DNA of 16,324 nt from JAFARZ01 sp035651595. Lineage in GTDB: Bacteria; Actinomycetota; Actinomycetes; Streptosporangiales; Streptosporangiaceae. A model generated the notes under the pieces. It ran no database searches and was not told where the DNA came from. It saw only the letters and a list, made by a program, of their open reading frames with translations. Within the stretch, counting starts at the first letter, position 1. Each line of letters starts with the position of its first letter. The stretch spans positions 1 through 16,324 of the forward strand of contig DASRFJ010000047.1 of the NCBI GenBank assembly GCA_035651595.1, read 5' to 3'. This document shows, piece by piece, positions 1 through 6,800 of this stretch. Both the position numbers and the translations under genes were made by a program.

Positions 1-228
1 GGCGGGGACGGTGCGGGTGGACGGGGCGGCGGCGGAAGGAGTGGCGCCGGCCGGGGTCGGCCCGGCGGACGGGGTGGTGCGGGCGGAGCCGGCCGGAACG
101 CCGGGAGCCACGGACGCGGAAACGTCGCGGGTCTGGAGGACGGCTATCAGGACGGCCAGCTCTTCGAGGTTCGGATCCCCGCGCACGATGGAGATGTCCA
201 GAGGAGACAGCTCAGGTCGTTCCGCCAT
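1..228 (-). CDS. accE: Acyl-CoA carboxylase epsilon subunit (partial, 3' end beyond window)
   Basis: Reading the minus strand from the ATG at 228 gives MAERPELSPLDISIVRGDPN followed by LEELAVLIAVLQ, the typical N-terminal signature of the small actinobacterial epsilon subunit (I-x-[IV]-V-R-G-x-P-x-x-E-E-L-A-x-L). This subunit is known to bind the carboxyltransferase beta subunit and stabilise or stimulate the acyl-CoA carboxylase holoenzyme. An Ala/Pro/Thr/Ser-rich stretch follows, as is usual in the family's variable middle. 76 codons are visible; the C-terminus lies outside the window. The start overlaps the stop of the NYN gene as TAATG (1-nt overlap) and has neither a good Shine-Dalgarno nor a -10 box at leaderless distance, so it is probably translated by coupling. 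Family assignment is confident from the motif; the partner is inferred to be the PccB encoded upstream. Confidence 0.85.
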   Translation of the reverse strand, partial: MAERPELSPLDISIVRGDPNLEELAVLIAVLQTRDVSASVAPGVPAGSARTTPSAGPTPAGATPSAAAPSTRTVPA

Positions 229-1244
229 TATGGTCTCGACTTTCCGATGATGATGCCGAACTCCCGGTGCACCCGCTCCCAGAACGCGTCCCGCAGCCAC
301 TCGCGGGCTTCCTGGTACGGACGCAGGGACAGGCCGAGTTCCTTCTCCGCGTCGACGAGGAGTTCCTTGTCGATGACCGGCGGCAGGATCGGGCCGGGCA
401 GCAGGTCGCGGATGTTGTCGCGGCCGCGGGTGAGGATCCACTTCTGCGCGACGTGCTCGCCGGCCTCTTCCACCCGTACCCGATCGGGGCCGAGCCGCGG
501 CATCGGGCCGGTCGCGGCGGGGAAGCCGCCGGTGTGCCCGGTGGCCGCGCCGGGCCTGAGGGCCGGCATCGGCCGGGTGTGCCGCTCCCCGAACAGCTGC
601 GCAGGGGTTGGCGCGGTGCCGGACCCGCCGGCACCAGGCTGGCCAGCGCCGGCGCCGTCGGCACGCACGGCCTCGACCGGGTTCTTGGTCAGGTACGGGC
701 GCAGGAACGGGCCGTCAAGCACGTCGACGGTGTCGGACTCCCACACCAGGCGTTCGGCCTGGTTGGTGCCGTAGGGGGGCTCGATGCCCCACAGGTGCAC
801 GCGGACTCCGTAGGCCTGGGCCGCCTCGACGGCGGGGACCATGTCCTCGTCGCCGGCGATCAGTACCGCGTCGGTGATCGCGCGATGCCGGGCCAGGGCC
901 TCCATGTCGGCCCGGATCTGGGCGTCCACGCCCTTCTGCTGGCCGCGGGCGTTCAGGTTACCCAGGCGGAGTTTGACCCAGGGCATCTGGGCGATTACCC
1001 GCTGGTCAATTGTCGGCACCCGGTCCCTGGCGGCGTCGTACCAGTAAACCCGCAGCAATTCGCCGCGGATCAGCTCGTCCGCGTGCTTTTTGATGACCTC
1101 GATCAGCGACACCGCGTCGACCCGGTACTCCCGCCGCGAGCTGGTGCCGAACAGCAGCTCACCAGCAGCCGCATACAAATAGCCGACATCCACCATGACC
1201 GCGTACCGGGCCAGGATGGGGAGCGGTGCTGCGAATTCGGTCAT
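228..1244 (-). CDS. NYN (PIN-like) domain putative RNase
   Basis: The 338-residue product has an N-terminal NYN/LabA-like domain at about residues 13-180. Visible hallmarks are Y-A-V-M-V-D19-V-G-Y-L, K-G-V-D107 and A-G-D132-E-D134, the scattered acidic residues that bind metal in the PIN-like nuclease fold. After a low-complexity Gly/Pro/Ala linker (about 195-255) comes a conserved-looking C-terminal segment (KWILTRGRDNIRDLLPG to the end), perhaps an RNA- or protein-binding module. Related proteins are proposed endoribonucleases; no substrate can be named here. An upstream in-frame ATG exists at 1292, but TAGAGT (1252-1257) lies 7 nt before the second ATG of an ATG-ATG pair (1247, 1244), so 1244 is preferred. 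It sits between pccB and accE and its stop overlaps the accE start, an unusual insertion into a carboxylase operon. Confidence 0.85.
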   Translation of the reverse strand: MTEFAAPLPILARYAVMVDVGYLYAAAGELLFGTSSRREYRVDAVSLIEVIKKHADELIRGELLRVYWYDAARDRVPTIDQRVIAQMPWVKLRLGNLNARGQQKGVDAQIRADMEALARHRAITDAVLIAGDEDMVPAVEAAQAYGVRVHLWGIEPPYGTNQAERLVWESDTVDVLDGPFLRPYLTKNPVEAVRADGAGAGQPGAGGSGTAPTPAQLFGERHTRPMPALRPGAATGHTGGFPAATGPMPRLGPDRVRVEEAGEHVAQKWILTRGRDNIRDLLPGPILPPVIDKELLVDAEKELGLSLRPYQEAREWLRDAFWERVHREFGIIIGKSRP

Positions 1245-1251
1245 CATCTCG

Positions 1252-1257
1252 ACTCTA
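1252..1257 (-). promoter_or_regulatory. -10-like hexamer TAGAGT for the NYN gene
   Basis: TAGAGT ends 7 nt before the ATG at 1244 and no Shine-Dalgarno is present. This fits an internal leaderless promoter downstream of pccB. No clear -35 was seen. Confidence 0.4.
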
Positions 1258-1346
1258 GGCCAGATCGTGCCGTGCGCGCGCCACATGCGCAACTTTCGCC
1301 GGCGCGCTGAGGCGACTTAGCTGCGGTGCGTAGGCGGTCGTTTCCG

Positions 1347-2927
1347 CTAAAGCGGGATATTTCCGTGTTTCTTCGGCGGCAGGGTCTGCCGTTTCGTGCG
1401 CAGCGCACGCAGCGCCCTGGTGACCGCCGGGCGGGTCTCGGCCGGCCGGATGACCGCGTCCACGTAGCCGCGTTCGGCCGCGATGTAGGGGTTGTCCAAG
1501 GTGTCCTCATACGCTCTGATCTTTTCTTCGCGAACGTGCGCGGGATCCGACGCGGTGCTGATCTCCCGGCGGTACAGGATGTTCACCGCGCCCTGCGCGC
1601 CCATGACCGCGATCTGCGCGGTCGGCCAGGCGAGGTTGATGTCGCCGCCGAGGTGCTTGGAGCCCATCACGTCGTAGGCGCCGCCGTAGGCCTTCCTGGT
1701 GATGACCGTGACCTTGGGCACGGTGGCCTCGGCGTACGCGTAGATGAGCTTCGCGCCGCGGCGGATGATGCCCTGCCACTCCTGGCTGACCCCCGGCAGA
1801 AACCCGGGCACATCAACAAATGTCAGGATAGGTACGTTAAAAGCATCACAAGTCCGGACAAAGCGGGCAGCCTTCTCGGACGCGTCGATGTCCAGCGCAC
1901 CGGCGAAATGCATCGGCTGGTTCGCCACCACGCCGACGCTCGACCCCTCGACCCGGCCGAACCCCACCACGATGTTCGGCGCGAACCCGGCGTGGATCTC
2001 GAGGAACTCGCCCTCGTCGAGCACCCGGGTGATGACCTCGTGCATGTCGTACGGCTGGCTGGCCGAGTCCGGGACGACGGCGTCCAGCTCTTCGTCGACA
2101 GCGGTGAGGGTCTCCTCGACCTTGGACTCGAACCGCGGCGGCTCCGTCAGGTTGTTGGACGGCAGGTAGGACAGCAGGTCCTTCGCGAAGTCGATGCAGT
2201 CCTGCTCGTCGCTCGCCTGGTAGTGCGCCACGCCGGACTTGGCGCCGTGGGTGTAGGCGCCGCCAAGTTCCTCGGCCGTCACGTCCTCGCCGGTCACCGT
2301 CTTGATCACGTCCGGGCCGGTGATGCACATGTAGCTGGTCCGCTCGACCATCAGCGTGAAGTCGGTGATCGCCGGCGAGTACACTGCGCCGCCCGCCGTC
2401 GGTCCCATGATCAGCGAGAGCTGCGGGATCACGCCGCTGGCGTGCACGTTGCGCGTGAAGATCTCGGCGTACAGGCCGAGGGCGACCACGCCCTCCTGGA
2501 TGCGGGCGCCGCCACTGTCGTTGATCCCGATCACCGGGCAGCCGGTCTTCAGCGCGTGGTCCATGATCTTGACGATCTTCTCGCCGTAGACCTCGCCGAG
2601 CGACCCGCCGAAAACGGTGAAGTCCTGGCTGAACACGCACACCGGGCGGCCGTCGACCGTGCCGTACCCGGTGACCACGCCGTCCCCGTACGGCCTGGTC
2701 TGCGCGATGCCGAAGTCGTGGGCCCGGTGCCGGGCAAGCTCGTCGAGTTCGGTGAAGCTGCCGGGGTCGAGCAGCAGCTCGATGCGCTCGCGGGCGGTCA
2801 GCTTGCCCCGCTGATGCTGCTTCTCGATGGCCGCGGCCGAGCCCGCGTGGATTGCCTCCTGGCGGCGGCGGTCAAGGTCGGCGATCTTGTCCGCGGTGGT
2901 GTGCGGGACGGGGGCTTGATCTGCCAT
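1347..2927 (-). CDS. pccB: Propionyl-CoA carboxylase beta (carboxyltransferase) subunit
   Basis: This 526-residue protein has the usual PccB/AccD5 length. It transfers CO2 from carboxybiotin to propionyl-CoA to give methylmalonyl-CoA. The N-terminal crotonase-fold half contains FGGSLGEVYGEKI, N-D-S-G-G-A-R-I-Q-E-G and GPTAGGAVYSPA; the C-terminal half has FVDVPGFLPG, KAYGGAYDVMGSK and NLAWPTAQIAVMG. Asp419 in GGAYD corresponds to Asp422 of Streptomyces coelicolor PccB, the published determinant of propionyl- over acetyl-CoA preference, so propionyl-CoA is the likely main substrate. The start at MADQAPVP matches the family; a 23-residue upstream extension in the same frame lacks family character and would remove the leaderless spacing of the -10 box. 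It is divergent from ppc. The alpha (BC-BCCP) subunit is not in this window. Confidence 0.95.
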   Translation of the reverse strand: MADQAPVPHTTADKIADLDRRRQEAIHAGSAAAIEKQHQRGKLTARERIELLLDPGSFTELDELARHRAHDFGIAQTRPYGDGVVTGYGTVDGRPVCVFSQDFTVFGGSLGEVYGEKIVKIMDHALKTGCPVIGINDSGGARIQEGVVALGLYAEIFTRNVHASGVIPQLSLIMGPTAGGAVYSPAITDFTLMVERTSYMCITGPDVIKTVTGEDVTAEELGGAYTHGAKSGVAHYQASDEQDCIDFAKDLLSYLPSNNLTEPPRFESKVEETLTAVDEELDAVVPDSASQPYDMHEVITRVLDEGEFLEIHAGFAPNIVVGFGRVEGSSVGVVANQPMHFAGALDIDASEKAARFVRTCDAFNVPILTFVDVPGFLPGVSQEWQGIIRRGAKLIYAYAEATVPKVTVITRKAYGGAYDVMGSKHLGGDINLAWPTAQIAVMGAQGAVNILYRREISTASDPAHVREEKIRAYEDTLDNPYIAAERGYVDAVIRPAETRPAVTRALRALRTKRQTLPPKKHGNIPL

Positions 2928-2934
2928 GGCCCAC

Positions 2935-2940
2935 AGAGTA
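2935..2940 (-). promoter_or_regulatory. -10-like hexamer TACTCT for pccB
   Basis: TACTCT lies 7 nt upstream of the pccB ATG with no Shine-Dalgarno between, pointing to a leaderless transcript. A weak -35 (GCGACC, minus strand of 2959-2964) is 18 nt further upstream. The 92-bp gap (2928-3019) is shared with the divergent ppc promoter. Confidence 0.5.
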
Positions 2941-2983
2941 GTACCGGGCGGGTGGCGTGGTCGCGTTGAGCCGCGGGCCGGAC

Positions 2984-3013
2984 CTGACTGGTCCATACCT
3001 TACGGATTACGCT
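2984..3013 (+). promoter_or_regulatory. ppc promoter: -35 CTGACT, 18-nt spacer, -10 TACGCT
   Basis: CTGACT (2984-2989) and TACGCT (3008-3013) are separated by 18 nt, and TACGCT ends 6 nt before the GTG at 3020. This geometry fits a housekeeping sigma factor and a leaderless mRNA beginning at or next to the start codon. Confidence 0.55.
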
Positions 3014-3019
3014 CTAGGC

Positions 3020-5650
3020 GTGAACAGGGAGAAGGACAGGGATCAGCTGCCCAAGCCGATGCGGCGCGATGTCCGCCTGCTCGGCGGCCTGCTCGGCGAG
3101 GTCATCAGGGACAGCGCAGGTCAGGAGCTGCTGGACGCCGTCGAGCAGCTCCGCCACGCCGTCATCGAGGCGCGTAGACAGGACGACGAAACGGCCGGTG
3201 ACGAGATCGCCGCGCTCGTCAGCTCGTGGAGCCTCGAGCAGGCCGAGCGGGTCGCCCAGGCGTTCACCGTCTACTTTCACCTGGTCAATCTCGCCGAAGA
3301 GCACCAGCGCATCCGCATCCTCCGCGAGCGCGACTCGGGTGAGGAGCCGCTGCGCGAGTCGCTCGCCGCCGCCGTGGCCGCGCTCCGCGCCGCCGATCCG
3401 GCGGCTCTGGATCGCGACCTGAGGGTGCACCTGGTGCTCACCGCGCACCCGACCGAGGCCCGCCGCCGCGCGGTCGTCGCCGCGCTCCGCCGGATCAGCG
3501 AGCTGCTGCACATCGTGGATGACAAGGAAAAAGGCGCCACCGAGCGCGCCGAGGCGGAGCGCGCGCTGCGTGAGCAGATCGACCTGCTGTGGCGCACCGC
3601 GCAGTTGCGCGTCAAGGCGATGGACCCGATCGACGAGGTCCGCACCGTGATGACCGCGTTCGACGAGACGCTGTTCCGGGTGGTCCCCGCCGTGTACCGC
3701 GAGCTGGACCGAGCCCTCCAGGGTTCCGACGCCGGCGCGAGGCCCACTCCGGTGAGGGCGTTCCTCAGGTTCGGCAGCTGGGTCGGCGCCGACCGGGACG
3801 GCAACCCGTTCGTGACCGCGCAGGTCACCAGGGAGACCGCGACGATTCAAGCGGATCACGCGCTCCGCGCGCTGGAAGCGGCCACCACGCGGATCGGCCG
3901 CGCGCTCACGCTCAGCGAGGCCACCACCCCGCCGCCGAAGCAGCTGATCGCCGCCATCACCGAGGCCCGCGCCGCCCAGCCGGAGCTGGTCGAGGAGATC
4001 GCCGCCCGCGCGCCGCAGGAGCCGTACCGCACGTACCTGCTGTACGCCGCGGCCCGGCTCGCCGCCACGAGGACCCGCGACGCCGACCTGGCCTACAAGC
4101 ACCCCGCCGAGTTCATCGCCGACCTGCGGACGGTGCAGGACGCGCTCGCCCAGGCCGGCGCGGCGCGCCAGGCGCATGGCGAGCTGCAGAACCTCATCTG
4201 GCAGGCCGAGACGTTCGGCTTCCACCTGGCCAGCCTGGAGGTGCGCCAGCACAGCGAGGTGCACGCCCGCGCCCTCGCCGAACTCCGGGCCGGCGGCGCG
4301 ACCTCCCCGCAGACCTCCCCGCAGACCGACGAGGTCCTGGCCACGATCCGCGCGATCACCTGGATCCAGGACCGGTACGGCCCGGACGCGTGCCACCGCT
4401 ACGTGGTCAGCTTCACCCGCTCCGCGGACGACATCGCGGCCGTCTACGAGCTGGCCGGGCACGCCGGCGGCCGCATGCCGCAGCTCGACGTCGTGCCGCT
4501 GTTCGAGAGCGCCCAGGACCTCGACAACGCGCCCGACGTGCTCAGCGGCATGCTGCGGCTCGCCCCGGTCAGGGACCGCCTCGCCGCCAGTGGCCGGCGC
4601 CTGGAGGCGATGCTCGGCTACTCAGACTCGGCAAAGGAGCTCGGCCCGGCCAGCGCCACGCTGCGCCTGTACCAGGCGCAGGCCCGGCTCGCCGAGTGGG
4701 CGCGCGACAACGACGTCCGGCTCACGCTGTTCCACGGCCGCGGCGGTGCGCTCGGCCGCGGCGGCGGCCCGGCCGGCCGCGCGGTGCTCGCCCAGGCACC
4801 CGGCTCGGTCGCCGGCTCGTTCAAGGTGACCGAGCAGGGCGAGGTGATCTTCGCGCGCTACGGGCAGCCGGCCATCGCGATGCGCCACCTGGAGCAGGTC
4901 AGTTCCGCCGTGCTCCTTGCCCCTCTTATCTCGGAACGTACGGTGGTGGCAGCATCGGAATACCGCACCACGGCAGCACGCATAGACGACGCGGCCCGCG
5001 CCGCGTTCCGCGACCTGGTGGAGTCCGACGGGTTCGCGAGCTGGTTCGCGCGGATCAGCCCGCTGGGCGAGATCGGCGGCCTGCGGATCGGCTCCCGGCC
5101 GGCCAAGCGCGGGCTCGCCGGAGCCGGCGCCGCTGTGGATCTCGACTTGGCCGACCTGCGCGCGATCCCGTGGGTGTTCGCGTGGTCCCAGACCCGGCTG
5201 AACCTGCCCGGCTGGTACGGCCTGGGCAGCGGCCTTTCGGCGGTGGGTGACGCGGACCTGCTGCGCCGCGCGTACCGGGAGTGGCCGCTGTTCGGCGTGC
5301 TGATCGACAACGCGGCGATGAGCCTGGCCAAGACCGACCGCTGGATCGCCGCGCGGTACCTGGCGCTGGGCGGTCGCGACGACCTCACCGCGCTGGTGCT
5401 CGCCGAATACGACCTGACGCACCGCCTCGTGCTCGAGGTGACCGGCCACGACCGGCTGCTCGGCGACCGTCCGGTGCTGTCCCGCGCGGTGACGCTGCGG
5501 GATCCGTATGTGGACGCGTTGTCCTACCTCCAGTTGCGCGCGCTGGCGGCGCTGCGCGTGCCGGGCGAGATCGAGGACCGCGAGCGCCTCGAGCGGCTGC
5601 TGCTGCTCACCGTGAACGGCGTCGCGGCCGGCCTCCAGAACACCGGCTAG
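3020..5650 (+). CDS. ppc: Phosphoenolpyruvate carboxylase
   Basis: The enzyme carboxylates PEP with bicarbonate to oxaloacetate, replenishing the TCA cycle. The 876-residue length is typical. Catalytic His143 lies in VLTAHPTEA, followed by GADRDGNPF, LGYSDSAKELG, the glycine loop FHGRGGALGRGGGP (His572, Arg574), and IGSRPAKRG. The C-terminus QNTG carries the conserved Asn of the bacterial aspartate-inhibition site. An in-frame ATG at 2957 would add 21 residues without family similarity; the GTG at 3020 is preferred because a TACGCT box ends 6 nt before it. A perfect 12-bp tandem duplication at 4300-4323 adds a T-S-P-Q repeat to what is probably a surface loop. A hairpin follows the stop. Confidence 0.96.
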   Translation: MNREKDRDQLPKPMRRDVRLLGGLLGEVIRDSAGQELLDAVEQLRHAVIEARRQDDETAGDEIAALVSSWSLEQAERVAQAFTVYFHLVNLAEEHQRIRILRERDSGEEPLRESLAAAVAALRAADPAALDRDLRVHLVLTAHPTEARRRAVVAALRRISELLHIVDDKEKGATERAEAERALREQIDLLWRTAQLRVKAMDPIDEVRTVMTAFDETLFRVVPAVYRELDRALQGSDAGARPTPVRAFLRFGSWVGADRDGNPFVTAQVTRETATIQADHALRALEAATTRIGRALTLSEATTPPPKQLIAAITEARAAQPELVEEIAARAPQEPYRTYLLYAAARLAATRTRDADLAYKHPAEFIADLRTVQDALAQAGAARQAHGELQNLIWQAETFGFHLASLEVRQHSEVHARALAELRAGGATSPQTSPQTDEVLATIRAITWIQDRYGPDACHRYVVSFTRSADDIAAVYELAGHAGGRMPQLDVVPLFESAQDLDNAPDVLSGMLRLAPVRDRLAASGRRLEAMLGYSDSAKELGPASATLRLYQAQARLAEWARDNDVRLTLFHGRGGALGRGGGPAGRAVLAQAPGSVAGSFKVTEQGEVIFARYGQPAIAMRHLEQVSSAVLLAPLISERTVVAASEYRTTAARIDDAARAAFRDLVESDGFASWFARISPLGEIGGLRIGSRPAKRGLAGAGAAVDLDLADLRAIPWVFAWSQTRLNLPGWYGLGSGLSAVGDADLLRRAYREWPLFGVLIDNAAMSLAKTDRWIAARYLALGGRDDLTALVLAEYDLTHRLVLEVTGHDRLLGDRPVLSRAVTLRDPYVDALSYLQLRALAALRVPGEIEDRERLERLLLLTVNGVAAGLQNTG
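4300..4327 (+). repeat. 12-bp tandem duplication inside ppc
   Basis: The unit gacctccccgca occurs twice in direct succession (4300-4311, 4312-4323) with a third partial copy (gacc). It is in frame and encodes T-S-P-Q-T-S-P-Q-T. It looks like a recent slippage duplication that keeps the frame. Confidence 0.85.
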
Positions 5651-5667
5651 GCTCGCTCTACCGGCCC

Positions 5668-5685
5668 GCGGGGGACGACCCCCGC
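5668..5685 (+). terminator. Hairpin after ppc
   Basis: GCGGGGG and CCCCCGC form a perfect 7-bp G+C stem with an ACGA loop, 18 nt after the ppc stop. No U-tract follows, which is common for actinobacterial terminators. It lies just upstream of the alaX -10 box, so it may separate the two transcription units. Confidence 0.55.
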
Positions 5686-5693
5686 ACCCCCGA

Positions 5694-5699
5694 TACGAT
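5694..5699 (+). promoter_or_regulatory. -10-like hexamer TACGAT for the AlaX gene
   Basis: TACGAT ends 6 nt before the second ATG of an ATG-ATG pair (5703, 5706). No Shine-Dalgarno is present. It favours 5706 as the start of a leaderless message. Confidence 0.5.
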
Positions 5700-5705
5700 C
5701 GGATG

Positions 5706-6425
5706 ATGACGCGTACCCACCGGCTCGAACTCGATGACCAGACGCTGCGTGAATGGGACGCGGTGGTGCTCGACGCCGGTCCCGACGGGATCGTACTGGA
5801 CAAGTCGGCGTTCTACCCCGGTGGCGGCGGCCAGCCGCCGGACCACGGCGTGCTGCTGTGGGGCGGCGTGGAGACCAGGATCGCCGGCGTGCGCAAGGGC
5901 GACGACCTGTACCTGCTGCCCGAAGAGGGCGACCCGCTGCCGGCCGTCGGCACCGCGGTGCGCGGCGCGGTGGCGGACGAGCGCCGCTCCGCGCTGATGC
6001 GCACCCACTCCGGCCTGCACATCCTGTGCGGCGTGGTGTTCCGCGACTACGGTGCGCTGGTCACCGGCGGGAACATGGAGCCGCTGACCGCCCGGATGGA
6101 CTTCAACCTCCCCGAGCTGCCCGAAGGCTTCCGCGACGCGGTCGAAGCAGCGATCAACGCCGAGGTGGCCGCGAACCGGCGCATCGACGTCCGGGTGCTG
6201 CCCAGGGACGAGGCGTTCGCCCTGCCGGACATCATCCGCACCGCCACGAACCTGGTTCCGCCCGAGGTCAAGGACGTGCGTGTGGTCGACATCGTCGGCC
6301 TGGACCAGCAGGCTGACGGCGGCACCCACGTCGCGTCCACCGCGCAGGTGGGCCGGCTGGCGATCACCAAGATCGAGAACAAGGGCAAGGGCTTCCGCCG
6401 CATCCGCCTCGCCCTGCCCGACTGA
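5706..6425 (+). CDS. Alanyl-tRNA editing protein (AlaX-M type)
   Basis: The 239-residue free-standing editing protein is related to the AlaRS editing domain. Such proteins hydrolyse mischarged Ser-tRNA(Ala) or Gly-tRNA(Ala) in the cytoplasm. An N-terminal OB-like segment with F-Y-P-G-G-G-G-Q-P-P-D (the usual GGGQxxD motif) is followed by the editing core with T-H101-S-G-L-H105 and D204-G-G-T-H208, and ends in the family's K-I-E-N-K-G-K-G-x-R-R motif. In the AlaRS-type motif the position of D204 is a zinc-binding Cys (CGGTH). My recollection is that Asp occurs here in part of the AlaX family, so the enzyme is probably still active. The start is set by the TACGAT box; 5703 would add one Met. 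It stands alone, with hairpins on both sides. Confidence 0.88.
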   Translation: MTRTHRLELDDQTLREWDAVVLDAGPDGIVLDKSAFYPGGGGQPPDHGVLLWGGVETRIAGVRKGDDLYLLPEEGDPLPAVGTAVRGAVADERRSALMRTHSGLHILCGVVFRDYGALVTGGNMEPLTARMDFNLPELPEGFRDAVEAAINAEVAANRRIDVRVLPRDEAFALPDIIRTATNLVPPEVKDVRVVDIVGLDQQADGGTHVASTAQVGRLAITKIENKGKGFRRIRLALPD

Positions 6426-6427
6426 GC

Positions 6428-6448
6428 CGGTGACCGGAACGGTCACCG
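6428..6448 (+). terminator. Hairpin directly after the AlaX gene
   Basis: CGGTGACC and GGTCACCG form a perfect 8-bp stem with a GGAAC loop, beginning 3 nt after the stop codon. The position suits a terminator for the AlaX gene; it lacks a U-tract. Confidence 0.6.
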
Positions 6449-6540
6449 CACGCTATTCGAATCCGGGTGCCCCGACGTGCCGCGCGCGCTCGTTATGCAA
6501 GCTGCACGCAATGGTCGCCTATGTCCGGTACGTTCAACGG

Positions 6541-6561
6541 CATCCCTGAATCCGAGGGATG
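6541..6561. repeat. Small inverted repeat (hairpin) beside the long palindrome
   Basis: CATCCCT and AGGGATG pair as a 7-bp stem around a 7-nt loop (GAATCCG). It ends 7 nt before the long inverted repeat. It may be a terminator or part of the same repeat unit. Confidence 0.5.
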
Positions 6562-6568
6562 GCTCGAA

Positions 6569-6621
6569 ATTATTGCGGACACTTACCCTCCCAGATCGGG
6601 GGGGTAAGTGTCCGCAATAAT
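6569..6621. repeat. 53-nt near-perfect inverted repeat (REP/MITE-like)
   Basis: The left arm starting ATTATTGCGGACACTTACC (6569-6592) pairs with the right arm (6598-6621): 20 perfect base pairs, one T·G wobble (6589/6601), three more G·C pairs, and an AGATC loop. It lies between the convergent AlaX gene and membrane protein gene, so it could act as a bidirectional terminator. The core TTGCGGACAC-T-TACC recurs at 16304-16318, again just downstream of a stop codon, which suggests a dispersed extragenic palindrome or the fused ends of a small mobile element. No target-site duplication is evident at the borders. Confidence 0.85.
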
Positions 6622-6800
6622 CTAGTGCGCCCGAGGATGCGCCAGAAATGTGGCTTTTGTTCGGTTTCCTGCGAGCAGGACCTGCGAGAGTGGTCGCCGA
6701 GGACTGCGGCCGGCGCGAGGCGGGGGGACGTAACCGTACATAGCAGGGTAAATCCGGCCGCATGCCCCGCAGCTACGTCCGCGCCCGGGGCACGTCCCTG
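6622..6800. other. Intergenic remainder with no convincing gene
   Basis: Together with 6426-6621 this forms a 375-bp gene-free region between convergent genes. It contains CCTGCGAGCAGG (a short hairpin) and a 7-bp inverted pair GGACGTA (6726-6732) / TACGTCC (6774-6780) around segments that loosely resemble a c-di-AMP (ydaO) riboswitch. Short reading frames crossing it encode no recognisable protein and partly read through the palindrome. Confidence 0.4.

Noticed and set aside
2957..3019. Upstream ATG start for ppc adding 21 residues
   Set aside because: The extension contains the -35/-10 promoter elements and no family-like sequence; GTG at 3020 is better placed.
3014..4462. Long minus-strand open frame antisense to ppc
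   Set aside because: It lies wholly opposite a gene with full PEP carboxylase motifs and its translation is Gly/Arg/Ala-rich without domain character, as expected of high-GC antisense frames.
6450..6475. TTCGAATCC resembling a tRNA T-loop (possible att site or tRNA fragment)
   Set aside because: The flanking bases do not form a T-stem, and no acceptor stem or anticodon arm is nearby.
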